A stretch of 64,000 nucleotides of DNA from UBA1081 sp045636025 (GTDB lineage: Bacteria; Bacillota; Clostridia; Oscillospirales; Acutalibacteraceae). The translations under genes were made by a program, and so were the position numbers. Numbering within the stretch: position 1 is the first letter of the stretch; every line of letters begins with the position of its first letter. The stretch is taken from NCBI GenBank assembly GCA_045636025.1, contig JAZTWP010000001.1, positions 50,423 to 114,422 on the forward strand, written 5' to 3'. The notes beneath the pieces were generated by a model. It did no database searches, was not told the origin of the DNA, and worked only from the letters and a program-made list of their open reading frames with translations. Shown here piece after piece: positions 1 through 9,226 of this stretch.

Positions 1-520
1 TCATGGGGGTTACACAAGTAGTCAAGATACTAGCAACCTGAATAAAAATAAACTTTTCATGCGAGTTTACAACAGATATAAATGGTGATATTACAAATGA
101 AACAGCCATGTTAACTACCATCATAAACACAAGAATTTTCATTCTTGATATTTCATCCGATGATAATGAATTACCATAAAAGAATCCAAGACAAAGAGTT
201 AAAACTGTACCTATAATTAATGCAGCAAAACCGATAATTGTAAATATAACTGAAAACAGACCGAATATTTTTTGTTCAGCCTCTTTTCCTTCTTCAGTTC
301 TGCTTTTTATCAGATATCGTGTCATTGCTGAACCGATACCCAATGACATCAATGAAACATAGCTTGTGACACTTGATGCTAATTTATAAAGTCCGTATTC
401 ATCCTGACCTAACAACTCCAACATAATAGGAGTATAAAAAATCGGTATAAGATTGCCGACAATCAGATTTATGTAGTTCAGGATTATTCCGATTTTAAGT
501 TGGTCTTTTATCTTTTTCAT
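1..520 (-). CDS. Polysaccharide flippase (Wzx/MATE-type), C-terminus cut by window edge
   Basis: The reading frame opens at an ATG at 520 and runs off the left edge, giving about 173 codons. The N-terminus begins MKKIKDQLKIGIILNY and continues with hydrophobic helices and the segment LGQDEYGLYKLASS, typical of the polysaccharide-biosynthesis flippase family, where the first helices are followed by a GxxxYGxY element. Such proteins move undecaprenyl-linked repeat units across the membrane. It lies at the downstream end of the glycosyltransferase operon on the same strand, which fits export of the polymer made by the genes upstream. Only the first four or so membrane segments are visible, so completeness cannot be judged. 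Assignment to the flippase family is fairly sure; substrate is unknown. Confidence 0.85.
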   Translation of the reverse strand, partial: MKKIKDQLKIGIILNYINLIVGNLIPIFYTPIMLELLGQDEYGLYKLASSVTSYVSLMSLGIGSAMTRYLIKSRTEEGKEAEQKIFGLFSVIFTIIGFAALIIGTVLTLCLGFFYGNSLSSDEISRMKILVFMMVVNMAVSFVISPFISVVNSHEKFIFIQVASILTTCVTPM

Positions 521-529
521 TTTATATCC

Positions 530-607
530 TTAAAACAATGAATCAAAATCTACTCTTGGAAAAACTTCAAGCTTTCCGCCACGAGTTGCATTTTTAAAAC
601 ATACGTT
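530..607 (-). pseudogene. 3' remnant of a DUF115-type gene (paralogue of the gene at 1189-1971)
   Basis: Read on the minus strand, the gap between the flippase and the acetyltransferase encodes NATRGGKLEVFPRVDFDSLF followed by a stop. The intact gene at 1189-1971 ends NATRGGKLEVFPRVDFDTLF, and the DNA of the two tails is nearly alignable base for base from 531 to about 590. No start codon or remainder of the gene is present, and the frame runs into the acetyltransferase 3' end. This is the scar of a lost or exchanged gene copy, not an active gene. Confidence 0.8.
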
Positions 608-623
608 GATGATTTGTTGTGAT

Positions 624-1160
624 TTATAAATCGTAACCTATTGTATCAGTAAGTTCTTTATACATAAGATCTTTTTCCTCTTTTGTCTTATTGTAAAAGA
701 TTGTATTGTAGGTAGGGTTTGTATTTAATTGCGATTTATTTTTTTCAATATATTCATCAAAGCTGCATACAACCCTGCAAGGATTTCCTATAACGACAGA
801 ATTGTCTGGGATATCCTTTGCAATAACAGAGCCTGCTCCAATGATTACATTGCTTCCGATTTTTGTTCCAGGAAGAACAATTGCGCCAAAACCGATGAAT
901 ACATTATCTCCAATATCAACACGGCCTACTTTTGTATATCCTATAATTTTTTTTGTGCTTGCGTCATGAGCTAAAATTGTTGCATTTGTTATTGTTACGT
1001 TATTACCTATAGTTATCAAAAAACCATGACATCCATCAATATAAGCATTGATAATGTCAACATTTTCTCCTATTTTAACTCCTCTTTCTCGTAATTCTGA
1101 GATGATATCTTTATACTTGTTTGATTTTTTTGTAAAAAAAGAAATGATTTTTCTTATCAT
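624..1160 (-). CDS. Left-handed beta-helix (hexapeptide repeat) acyltransferase
   Basis: The 178-residue product carries hexapeptide repeats from about residue 28 to 140 (IGENVD, IGNNVT, IGDNVF, IGSNVI, IGAGSV) and ends with the VIGNPCRVV element seen in serine/maltose O-acetyltransferase relatives. The family uses acetyl-CoA (or another acyl-CoA) to modify sugars; in a polysaccharide operon it most likely O- or N-acetylates the repeat unit. An AGAGGTG ribosome binding site lies about 5 bases before the ATG at 1160. It sits between a DUF115-type gene and a gene remnant and belongs to the leftward operon. The acceptor sugar cannot be told from sequence. Confidence 0.85.
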   Translation of the reverse strand: MIRKIISFFTKKSNKYKDIISELRERGVKIGENVDIINAYIDGCHGFLITIGNNVTITNATILAHDASTKKIIGYTKVGRVDIGDNVFIGFGAIVLPGTKIGSNVIIGAGSVIAKDIPDNSVVIGNPCRVVCSFDEYIEKNKSQLNTNPTYNTIFYNKTKEEKDLMYKELTDTIGYDL

Positions 1161-1188
1161 AGTGCACCTCTAATGCTTGTATTAAATA

Positions 1189-1971
1189 TTAAAACAGTGT
1201 ATCAAAATCAACTCTTGGAAAAACCTCAAGTTTTCCGCCTCTTGTAGCATTATAAATTTTCACATTATTCATATCGGCAAATTGTTTTGCTTTTATATAG
1301 CAAGCTGTCGAAAGATCAAGTCTTGGAATATATGCGTTTGTGTTATTTTTATTATATTCATCACAAAAATAATCTTTTGCAGATTGATCAATAACAATAT
1401 TTCCATTTTCATCCTGGTATTTTTTGAAATTATGGTCAACTCCAAGCAAAATAATTTCGTTAAAACCGAGATATATTGCAATCTGTATCGCTGTGCAAGC
1501 GACTGTGTTTCCACAACCAATATATGACGATATATCATTGCTGAAATCAGGTATTTCAAAACCTGAATATTTAGCATTAAAATAATATTTTGAATTTATA
1601 TTAATATTTTCAAACAACTTAAAGTTTATTGGAGCAAAAAGATATTCTGCTGAGATATTATCATTTATTTCCTGTTCTGATGATTTTGCAATTTTTACAT
1701 CTTGTGTACAATAAAACGTAGGACGCCAATTTGTCTTGTCAAAAATATAATATATACGATTGAATGCAAAAGAATACTCATCAGTCAGTTTTTCTAAATC
1801 TGAAACAGTCAAGCTTGGTCCGTTGCCTATTATGAAGCATCTTTTGCTTTCATATTTATTATATAATTTTCTTATATTTTTGCTCCAGCGTGTCAAATTA
1901 AAATGGCTAAGTAAATAATTTATATAATGAGCTTTGATTGCTGCTTTTATATTCAAATTGATCATCCTCAA
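1189..1971 (-). CDS. DUF115 / MptE-like polysaccharide-locus protein
   Basis: The 260-residue protein has the motif RCFIIGNGPSL at about residues 43-53 followed by FAFNRIYYIFDKTNWRPTFYCTQD, and later EIILLGVDHNFKKY. This GNGPS core is typical of the DUF115 / 6-hydroxymethylpterin pyrophosphokinase MptE-like fold, often met in capsule and flagellin-glycosylation loci; its reaction in such loci is not established. The frame opens with TTG at 1971 and an ATG two codons in at 1965; neither has a well-spaced ribosome binding site, so the start is uncertain by two codons. The 3' end of this gene is duplicated at 530-607. Confidence 0.7.
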   Translation of the reverse strand: MRMINLNIKAAIKAHYINYLLSHFNLTRWSKNIRKLYNKYESKRCFIIGNGPSLTVSDLEKLTDEYSFAFNRIYYIFDKTNWRPTFYCTQDVKIAKSSEQEINDNISAEYLFAPINFKLFENININSKYYFNAKYSGFEIPDFSNDISSYIGCGNTVACTAIQIAIYLGFNEIILLGVDHNFKKYQDENGNIVIDQSAKDYFCDEYNKNNTNAYIPRLDLSTACYIKAKQFADMNNVKIYNATRGGKLEVFPRVDFDTLF

Positions 1972-1990
1972 ATATTGTTTTAATAAAAAA

Positions 1991-3169
1991 TTAAATATTA
2001 TATATCAGCTTCATTATGTTTTTATGTGAATAACGTGAAACCGTTTCGTGTGCATATTTAATGATTGAATCTTTTTCAGAATATTCAATCATTTTCTTTA
2101 CACTTGAAATCAAACTTTCAAGATTCGGCTCTGCAAGTATACAATTTTTTTCATTTACAGCAAATTCTTCAGTGCCGCTTGAACGTGTTATTATGCATGG
2201 TGTACCAATAGCCATAGCTTCTAATACAACGAGCCCTTGTGACTCAACATATGATGTGTGAACAAGAAAATCTGCATTTTTCATATATGCATATGGATTA
2301 GGTTGATTGCCATGCAATGTAACATACTCAGCCAAATGTAAATCATTAATAAGATTGATTAATAGTTCCATTTTTTCACCGTCACCGACAATATGCCAAA
2401 TGAATTCGGTAAATCCGCTATCTACAAGATATTTAGCGGCATAAACCGCATTTTCCATATGTTTTTCAGGTGCCAATCTTCCGACTGTTACTATATTTAA
2501 TTTTTCTTTTGTAAAGTTAAGATTATCTGAAGTCAATGATTTTTCTTGAACTTTTTCAATATCAACCATATTTGGAATTACATAAAATTTGTCAGCTAAT
2601 TCAGGAAATTTCTCAGTGAGCATTGTTTTGCATCCATCAGAAACGCAGATCAGTTTGTCCATATTTTTTATATCTGCTACAAAATCTAATGTCTCATTTT
2701 CTGTAAGATTGTACTCTCCATGGTGCCACCAGCCAATTGATTTATCGCAATTAACAGCAAAAGCTGCAATATTCATACATATACCGGGGCGAAAACCTAT
2801 AGCTATATCATAATGTTTATTATTTGTAAATATTTTTTTAGCTAGTCTAATGTGTTTTATTCCAAAGAATTTGTTAGTTAAGAATATAATACGTAAAATA
2901 AAAGAGCGCAAATCTTTTGTCTTAATACACTTTATAAGCGAGTCTTTTGCACCCCCATAAGTATTATGCAAGTCTATTAGTTTGATATTTACATCTTCAG
3001 GTATTTCACTCAGGTAATCGCCATATTCCTCAAGCAAAAGCAAGTCTACATTATAGGTCGTGTAATCAAAATTCTTCAGGATATCAACCAGTGATCTTTC
3101 AACACCACCACAGTTCAAATGTCCATTAATAAACAATATATTCTTTTTCATAGAGTTATTTTCTTTCAT
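1991..3169 (-). CDS. Glycosyltransferase family 4 (GT-B fold)
   Basis: A 392-residue GT4-type enzyme. The N-terminal Rossmann half begins ILFINGHLNCGGVERSL, with the GG(V/A)ER element that follows the first strand in this family. The C-terminal half starts NIVTVGRLAPEKHM (about residue 225), and contains the EX7E-like stretch VESQGLVVLEAMAIGTPCI near residue 325. It would transfer a sugar from a nucleotide donor to a lipid-linked acceptor at the inner membrane face. The ATG at 3169 overlaps the preceding gene by 14 bases; an ATG at 3151 directly before KKNILFING is an alternative. Donor and linkage are not predictable. Confidence 0.88.
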   Translation of the reverse strand: MKENNSMKKNILFINGHLNCGGVERSLVDILKNFDYTTYNVDLLLLEEYGDYLSEIPEDVNIKLIDLHNTYGGAKDSLIKCIKTKDLRSFILRIIFLTNKFFGIKHIRLAKKIFTNNKHYDIAIGFRPGICMNIAAFAVNCDKSIGWWHHGEYNLTENETLDFVADIKNMDKLICVSDGCKTMLTEKFPELADKFYVIPNMVDIEKVQEKSLTSDNLNFTKEKLNIVTVGRLAPEKHMENAVYAAKYLVDSGFTEFIWHIVGDGEKMELLINLINDLHLAEYVTLHGNQPNPYAYMKNADFLVHTSYVESQGLVVLEAMAIGTPCIITRSSGTEEFAVNEKNCILAEPNLESLISSVKKMIEYSEKDSIIKYAHETVSRYSHKNIMKLIYNI

Positions 3170-4205
3170 AGTATCGGAGTAAAACGTTTATTCCAATTTT
3201 ATATTTGTAGCAATAAGTTAATATTTTTTGCTTTTTTGAAATCAATAGCTTTTTAATATTAATTTGATCAAACATTAAAGAGATCTTTTTAGTGTTCAAT
3301 ATTTCAGTTATGAGTTTTTTCTTTTCTTTGTGTGAAGCAGATTTTGTTTGTAATATATCACCGATTGAATTGTATAAGAAAAAAAGTAAAAGCCTGTTTG
3401 TTTGGTCACTCAAATCACAATCTCTGAAATTTTCAAAATAGCTTTCGATCAGATTATGCAACATTAAATAGTTATCCCATTTTTTTGGATTAAATGCGTG
3501 TGTTGCGGATGTTTCATTTGCTACGTAATGATAAAAGCATTCATCTTTGAGATAGTAGAATGATTTAGCTTTTGAAAAAACTTGAGATCCGAAAAACAAG
3601 TCTTCAGAATACTTGACGCCTTCAGGATATTTACAGATTAATTTATCATCATTCTTTATACACTTAGATTTTATCATTAAAAGGCAATTTGAAATTGCAG
3701 GGGGATATTCACAATCAGGAGTAATAAGTAGATTTGGATAATATTCTTTTTTCAAATCTTCATAATTATAATAACCAGCTCTAATATTATGTGAATATTT
3801 TTCCTGATAGTGTGCGAATTCTTTAAAGCAATCGCACATGATTATATCTGCTGAATATTCATCTGTAACTTTCATCATAGTTGAATACATATTATTATCA
3901 ATATAATCATCACTATCAACAAACGTTATATAATCACCTGTGCACAGGTATAAACCATCATTACGGGCTGCAGATACGCCGGCATTTTTTTTATGAATAA
4001 CTATAAATCGTGAATCTGATTTTGCATATGAATCACATATTGAAGGACTATTATCAATAGAACCGTCATCTATAAGTATTATTTCAAGATTCGAATATGC
4101 TTGTGATTTAATTGAATCCAGACATTTTTTCAAATATTTTTCAGAATTATATACTGGAACAATGACACTTATTTTTTTGTGCTCATTCGGATTCATATTG
4201 ACCAT
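3156..4205 (-). CDS. Glycosyltransferase family 2 (GT-A fold)
   Basis: The 349-residue protein starts with the GT2 signature KISVIVPVYNSEKYLKKCLD, followed by LEIILIDDGSIDNS and the DxD-type motif FVDSDDYID (about residues 93-101), which binds the nucleotide-sugar and metal. The C-terminal 120 residues, beginning after ATHAFNPKKW, are the variable acceptor region seen in EpsJ-like enzymes. It overlaps the following gene by 14 bases and stands 2 bases after the preceding stop, consistent with translational coupling inside the exopolysaccharide operon. ATG codons at 4205 and 4196 are both possible starts. Confidence 0.9.
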   Translation of the reverse strand: MVNMNPNEHKKISVIVPVYNSEKYLKKCLDSIKSQAYSNLEIILIDDGSIDNSPSICDSYAKSDSRFIVIHKKNAGVSAARNDGLYLCTGDYITFVDSDDYIDNNMYSTMMKVTDEYSADIIMCDCFKEFAHYQEKYSHNIRAGYYNYEDLKKEYYPNLLITPDCEYPPAISNCLLMIKSKCIKNDDKLICKYPEGVKYSEDLFFGSQVFSKAKSFYYLKDECFYHYVANETSATHAFNPKKWDNYLMLHNLIESYFENFRDCDLSDQTNRLLLFFLYNSIGDILQTKSASHKEKKKLITEILNTKKISLMFDQINIKKLLISKKQKILTYCYKYKIGINVLLRYYERK

Positions 4206-4207
4206 TC

Positions 4208-5410
4208 CTAATTATCTATAATTTTATAAAGTTTATCGATTTCCGATTTGTTGGAGTAATCACTTTTTGCAGCGTTTGATGCAATTTGTTTTAACAGCTC
4301 TGGATTGTTTATAATTTCAACAATTTTTTCTGCACATTTTTGATTATCAAGAGGTGCAATAATTCCATCATAACCATCTTTTAATTGGCTTTTTGCAGTA
4401 GGGTAGTCTGTTATAATTACAGGTTTTCCTAAGCACTGTGCCTCCTGAACCGTTATTGCTTTGCCCTCATATCTGGAAGGTTGAATGTATATATCACAAT
4501 TTTTGATATATGGGTACGGATTGTCTTTTTTGCCAAGAATTATAACATTGTTGTCAATATTGAATTCTTTGATTTTCTCTTTTATGAGACTTTCATCATT
4601 GCCAAAGCCGATTATATACCATTTAACTTTGAGTCCTGTATCTAAAATTTGTTTGCAAATACAGGGAATATTGTCAAAATTTTTTGCTGTACAAAATCTA
4701 CCTACAGAAAGAAGAACTAATTCATCAGCTTCAGTGTTAAAAGTATCAAATTCTTTTGATTCTGCCTGTTCTTTTATAAAGTTTGGCGCAAGTAAATTTT
4801 CAATGTGAACTAATCTGCTTTCCAGCGAAGGGTATTTCTTCAAAAATCCTTTTGTACAATCATCAGAAATTGATACTATATAATCAAACTCAGCCCACAT
4901 TTTTTCTTCAGATTTTATATCTGTCATTACGTATGAATAATCTGTGTGTATCCATGCCGCTTTCTTGTCTGCGTTTATTTTGTTTGCGACAAAATAATGC
5001 GGTGTAAGATAACTTATTGCAAAATCATAGCGCTTATCTGATATGCTCGGCATATATCTCTTTGTGTATTTATGGCTGTATTCAAGTTCAATGCAATTAT
5101 CTGTTGTAATATTGTTGCGTTTCTTATAAGTGATTGCTTTGATTTTTGACAGAAGACGACCAAATGCAATTTTGAACTGTTTATTTTTTAATACCGTTAC
5201 AAAAGGTACTGCTAATGAGGCATACTCAGGTATCTCATGCAACAAGTTGACATTATCGGGGATAAATTGAAATAACGGACCTGAGTGACGCATAAGGAAT
5301 AAATCTACATCATATTTATCATAATCAAAGGTGCTTAAAAGAGAAAGAAGAGCTCTTTCTGCACCACCTATTTCCATTGCATGCATTGCAATAAAAACTT
5401 TTTTCTTCAT
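4208..5410 (-). CDS. Glycosyltransferase family 4
   Basis: The start is placed at the ATG at 5410, which overlaps the previous stop as ATGA and has an AGGTGG site upstream. A longer in-frame extension to 5515 would overlap the previous gene and shows no family similarity. The 400-residue product begins KKKVFIAMHAMEIGGAERAL, a GT4 opening with the GGAER element, and has VLLSVGRFCTAKNFDNI and PSRYEGKAITVQEAQCLGKPVI in the donor-binding half. It is a close functional relative of the gene at 1991-3169, and both resemble EpsD/EpsF-type enzymes. Which residue of the repeat unit it adds is unknown. Confidence 0.88.
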   Translation of the reverse strand: MKKKVFIAMHAMEIGGAERALLSLLSTFDYDKYDVDLFLMRHSGPLFQFIPDNVNLLHEIPEYASLAVPFVTVLKNKQFKIAFGRLLSKIKAITYKKRNNITTDNCIELEYSHKYTKRYMPSISDKRYDFAISYLTPHYFVANKINADKKAAWIHTDYSYVMTDIKSEEKMWAEFDYIVSISDDCTKGFLKKYPSLESRLVHIENLLAPNFIKEQAESKEFDTFNTEADELVLLSVGRFCTAKNFDNIPCICKQILDTGLKVKWYIIGFGNDESLIKEKIKEFNIDNNVIILGKKDNPYPYIKNCDIYIQPSRYEGKAITVQEAQCLGKPVIITDYPTAKSQLKDGYDGIIAPLDNQKCAEKIVEIINNPELLKQIASNAAKSDYSNKSEIDKLYKIIDN

Positions 5411-6114
5411 TTCTTTAACCACCTGAAACAATCGACACCGAAAATTCTGTGTATTGGTTTTGTTAATGTACTGCGAATTATAGCTTTTTTTGATAACCAG
5501 GATTTTGAATACCAATGTATACTGATTGTGTTGTCTGTAATATTTAATTTACCTGTCGGGTCATCGTATGGGTTCATATAATCTACAGGTAAAACGATTA
5601 CATTATCAATAATCTGCTTTTTTCCTGTCATTTCAAAGCCATATTCAGCAAGAGCTGAAGTATTTAATTTTGGACAACCAATAAGGGGATAGTCATTATT
5701 GTTGTTTGTTTCCAATTTTTCATAACTATTTATTAAGAATTTTAATGATTTGCTTTTTATTTCTGCGCCAAAACCTTGACCAGAGTTTATATATGAATCA
5801 GTTTCAAAACCATAAAATGCATTATATTTAAGAAGAAAGTCAATTTTTTTTACAAGTTCAACATCGGTGTCAAAATATATACCACCGTGCTCGTAAACGA
5901 TAAGAAGTCTTGCAAAATCACTTAAAAAAGCATATTTTTTATTGTCATAACAATATTTTAAGTATGGATGCTGGTTTATGTCAAAGTTGCTTTCGTTCCA
6001 TTCAATGATTTCATAGTCAGGGCAGATTTTTTTCCAACTATTTATACATTTTTGAATTTTTTTGCTTTTTTCGTTTGAACCAAACCAGCAGTAATGAATT
6101 TTTTTCGGAATCAT
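5407..6114 (-). CDS. Capsular sugar transferase with DXD motif (GT32-like)
   Basis: The 235-residue product opens with MIPKKIHYCWFGSNEKS, the hallmark of the 'glycosyltransferase sugar-binding region containing DXD' family related to Och1 and GT32. The metal-binding motif appears as GGIYFDTDVELVK at about residues 77-89. The family's usual size is 230-250 residues, so the protein is complete. Its ATG overlaps the previous stop (ATGA at 6114-6111) and its own stop overlaps the next start in the same way, showing tight coupling. The donor sugar, often galactose or mannose in this family, cannot be named. Confidence 0.88.
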   Translation of the reverse strand: MIPKKIHYCWFGSNEKSKKIQKCINSWKKICPDYEIIEWNESNFDINQHPYLKYCYDNKKYAFLSDFARLLIVYEHGGIYFDTDVELVKKIDFLLKYNAFYGFETDSYINSGQGFGAEIKSKSLKFLINSYEKLETNNNNDYPLIGCPKLNTSALAEYGFEMTGKKQIIDNVIVLPVDYMNPYDDPTGKLNITDNTISIHWYSKSWLSKKAIIRSTLTKPIHRIFGVDCFRWLKK

Positions 6115-7010
6115 ATAATTTTCCTTACTTTCTTAATAGTGATTTTTGAAAGTATTATTCCGGGAATAATACATAGTAGTGTCATTAGTTTTCTTGGTGA
6201 TTCTTTTATCATATTCTTGTTGTGAGCAATTGTACAACTTGATACATAATGGACACAATCAATAATTAATCTTTTATTGGATGTAGGGTATTGCATACAT
6301 ATTCTTCTCCAGAATGCAAAGCCCTTTGGATTGGCTAAATATTGCTTCCACATTGTAGCACTTGAACCATCTGCTTGGTATTCGACATTACACAATACTT
6401 GGTTTATTGTTGCAAGTTTATAGTCCTGATCAATTAGTTTGTATTTATATGCTAATGCCACATATTTTTCATTATCAAATACAGGATAATCAGGATATTG
6501 ATTTATTATATCAGTTCTGTAAACTAATTTTTTGTCACCTGTTCCACCATTTGTATAAAAATCAGATAATGTTGTATATAGTGGTGTTGATGATAAATCT
6601 GTACCAATTATATTACCATTGAAATCAGCATCTAAACCAATGATACCTGCACATAGTTTATTATCTTTTACAGAATTCCACTTATCCCATATTAATTGTA
6701 CTGCGTTGTCAGCTAACACGTCATCAGAATCTATGCAAATATTTAATTCTGTAGTTATGTTTTTATATGCAGTATTGTGAGCAGTGTGCATTCCTCCATT
6801 TTCTTTATAGATGTACTTTATTTCAAATTCAGTTTGTTCATTGATCCAATTATTAACCAATGTTTTAGTTGTATCTGTTGATCCATCGTCAATAATCAGC
6901 CATGTGAAATTTTTATTTGATTGTGTACATAATGAGCTGTATGTGCGGTGGAGTGTGTGTGCTCTATTGTAGGCAGGTGTAAAGATTGTTATAAAAGGTG
7001 TTGCTTTCAT
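6111..7010 (-). CDS. Glycosyltransferase family 2
   Basis: The 299-residue enzyme begins FITIFTPAYNRAHTLHRTY, then FTWLIIDDGSTDTTK and NICIDSDDVLADNAV; the CIDSDD element is the DxD metal/nucleotide site of GT2 enzymes. The segment KENGGMHTAHNTAYK fits the acceptor loop of this subgroup, which is frequent in Firmicutes capsule loci. A basic, hydrophobic C-terminus (LLCIIPGIILSKITIKKVRK) suggests membrane association. It overlaps both neighbours by ATGA-type junctions at 7010 and 6111. Linkage and sugar are not predictable. Confidence 0.88.
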   Translation of the reverse strand: MKATPFITIFTPAYNRAHTLHRTYSSLCTQSNKNFTWLIIDDGSTDTTKTLVNNWINEQTEFEIKYIYKENGGMHTAHNTAYKNITTELNICIDSDDVLADNAVQLIWDKWNSVKDNKLCAGIIGLDADFNGNIIGTDLSSTPLYTTLSDFYTNGGTGDKKLVYRTDIINQYPDYPVFDNEKYVALAYKYKLIDQDYKLATINQVLCNVEYQADGSSATMWKQYLANPKGFAFWRRICMQYPTSNKRLIIDCVHYVSSCTIAHNKNMIKESPRKLMTLLCIIPGIILSKITIKKVRKII

Positions 7011-8104
7011 AAATTATTTACCTTGTCAATATAATAATTCTCAAGCCATTTTGCATTTTCTTTGATATCAAAACCGGCTTGAATAATTTTTTCGGAATTA
7101 TCTTTTTTCTTATAGTTTTTGAATTCTAATATTTTTTTTGCCCAAAATTCAGGTGATTTATTTAATGATACAAAATGAACATCTTCTGTTATTTTACAAT
7201 CGTGAGTTATGTTATCAGACAAAATGCAAGGTAGACCTGCAGCTTGCGCTTCTACTGATGTTACGGGAAAACCTTCATATATAGAAGGAAAAACAAAAAT
7301 ATCGAAAATTTTAAGAATTTCATTCACATTTGTAATATTATCTGTAAAAAGAACATTTTCTGATATGTTTAGTTCTTCTGTTTTTTGTTTTATTTCTTTT
7401 AATAATGTGCCGTTACCTACCAAAATAAGAATAGAATCATTGTTTGTTTTTAGAATTTCGTTGAAAATTTCGATTAAAAATTTGTGATTCTTGGGATATT
7501 CAAAACGTCCAACATGTCCGATGATATATTTATTTTGCACTTTTTCATTTATATAGCTTAATGAGTCTGATATACGTGCTTTTGAGAAATTTTCTACATT
7601 TATTGCATTATTCAATAAATCAAACTTCTTTGTCTTAAACGTCCATAAACCTGCTTTTTTACTGCAAGCAAACAATTGTGTGGCAAAACATTTTATAAAT
7701 AGTTTTAATATAATTTTTAATGGATATTTTGCATTGACATCTTGTTTTGCAGAATGTGCATGTGCAATCCTTATTCTTACCTTACAAAGTTTTGCAACTA
7801 AAAGCGGCACTGCACTCATACAATCCAAATGAGAATGAACTATATTATATTTGTGCGACTTAAAAAAATTATAAAGCTCTTTATAATATGATATTGAAAA
7901 AGGATTAAGAGGTCTGATTCTAAAGATTTTTCCACCTAACGATTTTATTTCGTCATCATAATCGGCTTTGAAATCTCTATGAACAAGAAAATCAAATTGA
8001 ACTTTTGCGCGATCAATATTTCGATAATAATTCATTAACATTGTTTCTAGACCGCCACGTCCCATATATGTAACAATGTGTAAAATGCGAATAGGTTGAT
8101 TCAT
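7007..8104 (-). CDS. Glycosyltransferase family 4, EpsF-like
   Basis: The N-terminus, RILHIVTYMGRGGLETMLMN, followed by QFDFLVHRDFKADYDDEI and GGKIFRIRP, matches the EpsF-type subgroup of GT4 from Gram-positive exopolysaccharide loci. The donor half shows YIIGHVGRFEYPKNHKFLIE near residue 195 and FPSIYEGFPVTSVEAQAAGLP near residue 275, the latter being the EX7E motif. Length, 365 residues, is typical. It lies 7 bases after the EpsG-like polymerase gene and overlaps the next gene by ATGA, as expected for a single operon. Confidence 0.88.
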   Translation of the reverse strand: MNQPIRILHIVTYMGRGGLETMLMNYYRNIDRAKVQFDFLVHRDFKADYDDEIKSLGGKIFRIRPLNPFSISYYKELYNFFKSHKYNIVHSHLDCMSAVPLLVAKLCKVRIRIAHAHSAKQDVNAKYPLKIILKLFIKCFATQLFACSKKAGLWTFKTKKFDLLNNAINVENFSKARISDSLSYINEKVQNKYIIGHVGRFEYPKNHKFLIEIFNEILKTNNDSILILVGNGTLLKEIKQKTEELNISENVLFTDNITNVNEILKIFDIFVFPSIYEGFPVTSVEAQAAGLPCILSDNITHDCKITEDVHFVSLNKSPEFWAKKILEFKNYKKKDNSEKIIQAGFDIKENAKWLENYYIDKVNNL

Positions 8105-8111
8105 AAATACC

Positions 8112-9215
8112 TCATCCCCATGCTACAAAGATTGAATAAATAAAATATAATGAATAGCAAGTATAAAGTGAAACTCTTGCCAGTTTAGATAAATTTTTAT
8201 TAAAAATATGAGTTATTTCCCATGGTAATAATATATAACCAAAAAGTGAGAAATAAATAGGTAATCGTCCAATAAAAATTCCGCTAGTAAACATTGATAC
8301 TACATAGATGCCTGCAGAGGCAATAGACATGTTTGTGCAGATATTTATTACAGGATCATTTTCTTTGTCTATTATTTTCTTGCCGTAAAGAGAAATAATA
8401 GCAGGAACAGAATAAACAAGAACTCTAAGGAAGTTGGTTCCGTCATCCTGCCATTCTTGCCAGTCTGAAACAACATTCTGATACTGAGTATCGCTAAGTG
8501 CAGTATCAAGAATATTAGTAAACTGATCTACAAAGGAAACTGCAATAATTACACCAAATAAAAACAGCAATGTTTTTTTATTCCAGGCTTTGCCTTGCAC
8601 AATAAAGATGAATGGAATCACCAAAAGAGCCGAACCGTGGAAGAATGACGCAAAAAGTATAACGATTATTGCATAGATATATTTTTTTGACAAAATAAAA
8701 TAAAAACCGAGCAATACTATACAAACTGCTGTAAATTGTCTTAATCCATTAAACATCCAGGATAGGTAATCGGTGGATGCCACAAACAGAAACATACTCA
8801 TAAAAAAATCAGTAGAGTATTTTCTGAATGTTTTTGCAAGTATCAACATCTGAAACGCTGCAATAATGCCGAGATAAACTTTATAGTCCTGTGTAATGTA
8901 AATTTTTATAAGCACAGAAACAAAAGAGAATAATTCATCTTTCGAAACTGTTTGCATATATGTTGGCAATTCACCGAATGTTGTAGGCATTGCCTTAAAA
9001 TCGTTGATATATGCTGTAGTGTCTGCAAAATATCCGCGCTGTGCTGCTATAATTATCAATGGTATTGCGAGAACCAATAACCATACCCAACTGACACGGG
9101 GGTTAGGTTTGCCGAGAACTCTGACAGGTACTTTTTTTTCACCGGTCATTTTATAGAAAATTGCAATAACAACCGGCCATATTAACGTAAATAGATATTT
9201 TCCGGTTGTCATCAA
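8112..9215 (-). CDS. EpsG-family exopolysaccharide polymerase (Wzy-like)
   Basis: The 367-residue protein is almost wholly hydrophobic, with about ten predicted membrane segments from residue 5 to the end. It contains YFADTTAYINDFKAMP near residue 65 and DYLSWMFNGLRQFTAVCIVLLGF, the arrangement seen in the EpsG family (Wzy-like polymerases), which join repeat units on the outer face of the membrane. It is the only polymerase candidate in the locus, which supports the role. An AGAGGAA-type site precedes the ATG at 9215. It lies between an EpsF-like gene and a PglA-like gene on the same strand. Confidence 0.82.
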   Translation of the reverse strand: MMTTGKYLFTLIWPVVIAIFYKMTGEKKVPVRVLGKPNPRVSWVWLLVLAIPLIIIAAQRGYFADTTAYINDFKAMPTTFGELPTYMQTVSKDELFSFVSVLIKIYITQDYKVYLGIIAAFQMLILAKTFRKYSTDFFMSMFLFVASTDYLSWMFNGLRQFTAVCIVLLGFYFILSKKYIYAIIVILFASFFHGSALLVIPFIFIVQGKAWNKKTLLFLFGVIIAVSFVDQFTNILDTALSDTQYQNVVSDWQEWQDDGTNFLRVLVYSVPAIISLYGKKIIDKENDPVINICTNMSIASAGIYVVSMFTSGIFIGRLPIYFSLFGYILLPWEITHIFNKNLSKLARVSLYTCYSLYFIYSIFVAWG

Positions 9216-9226
9216 CAGTTCCTCTC

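Noticed and set aside
5411..5515. N-terminal extension of the glycosyltransferase at 4208-5410
   Set aside because: It overlaps the previous gene, and the ATG at 5410 forms an ATGA junction with a good ribosome binding site.
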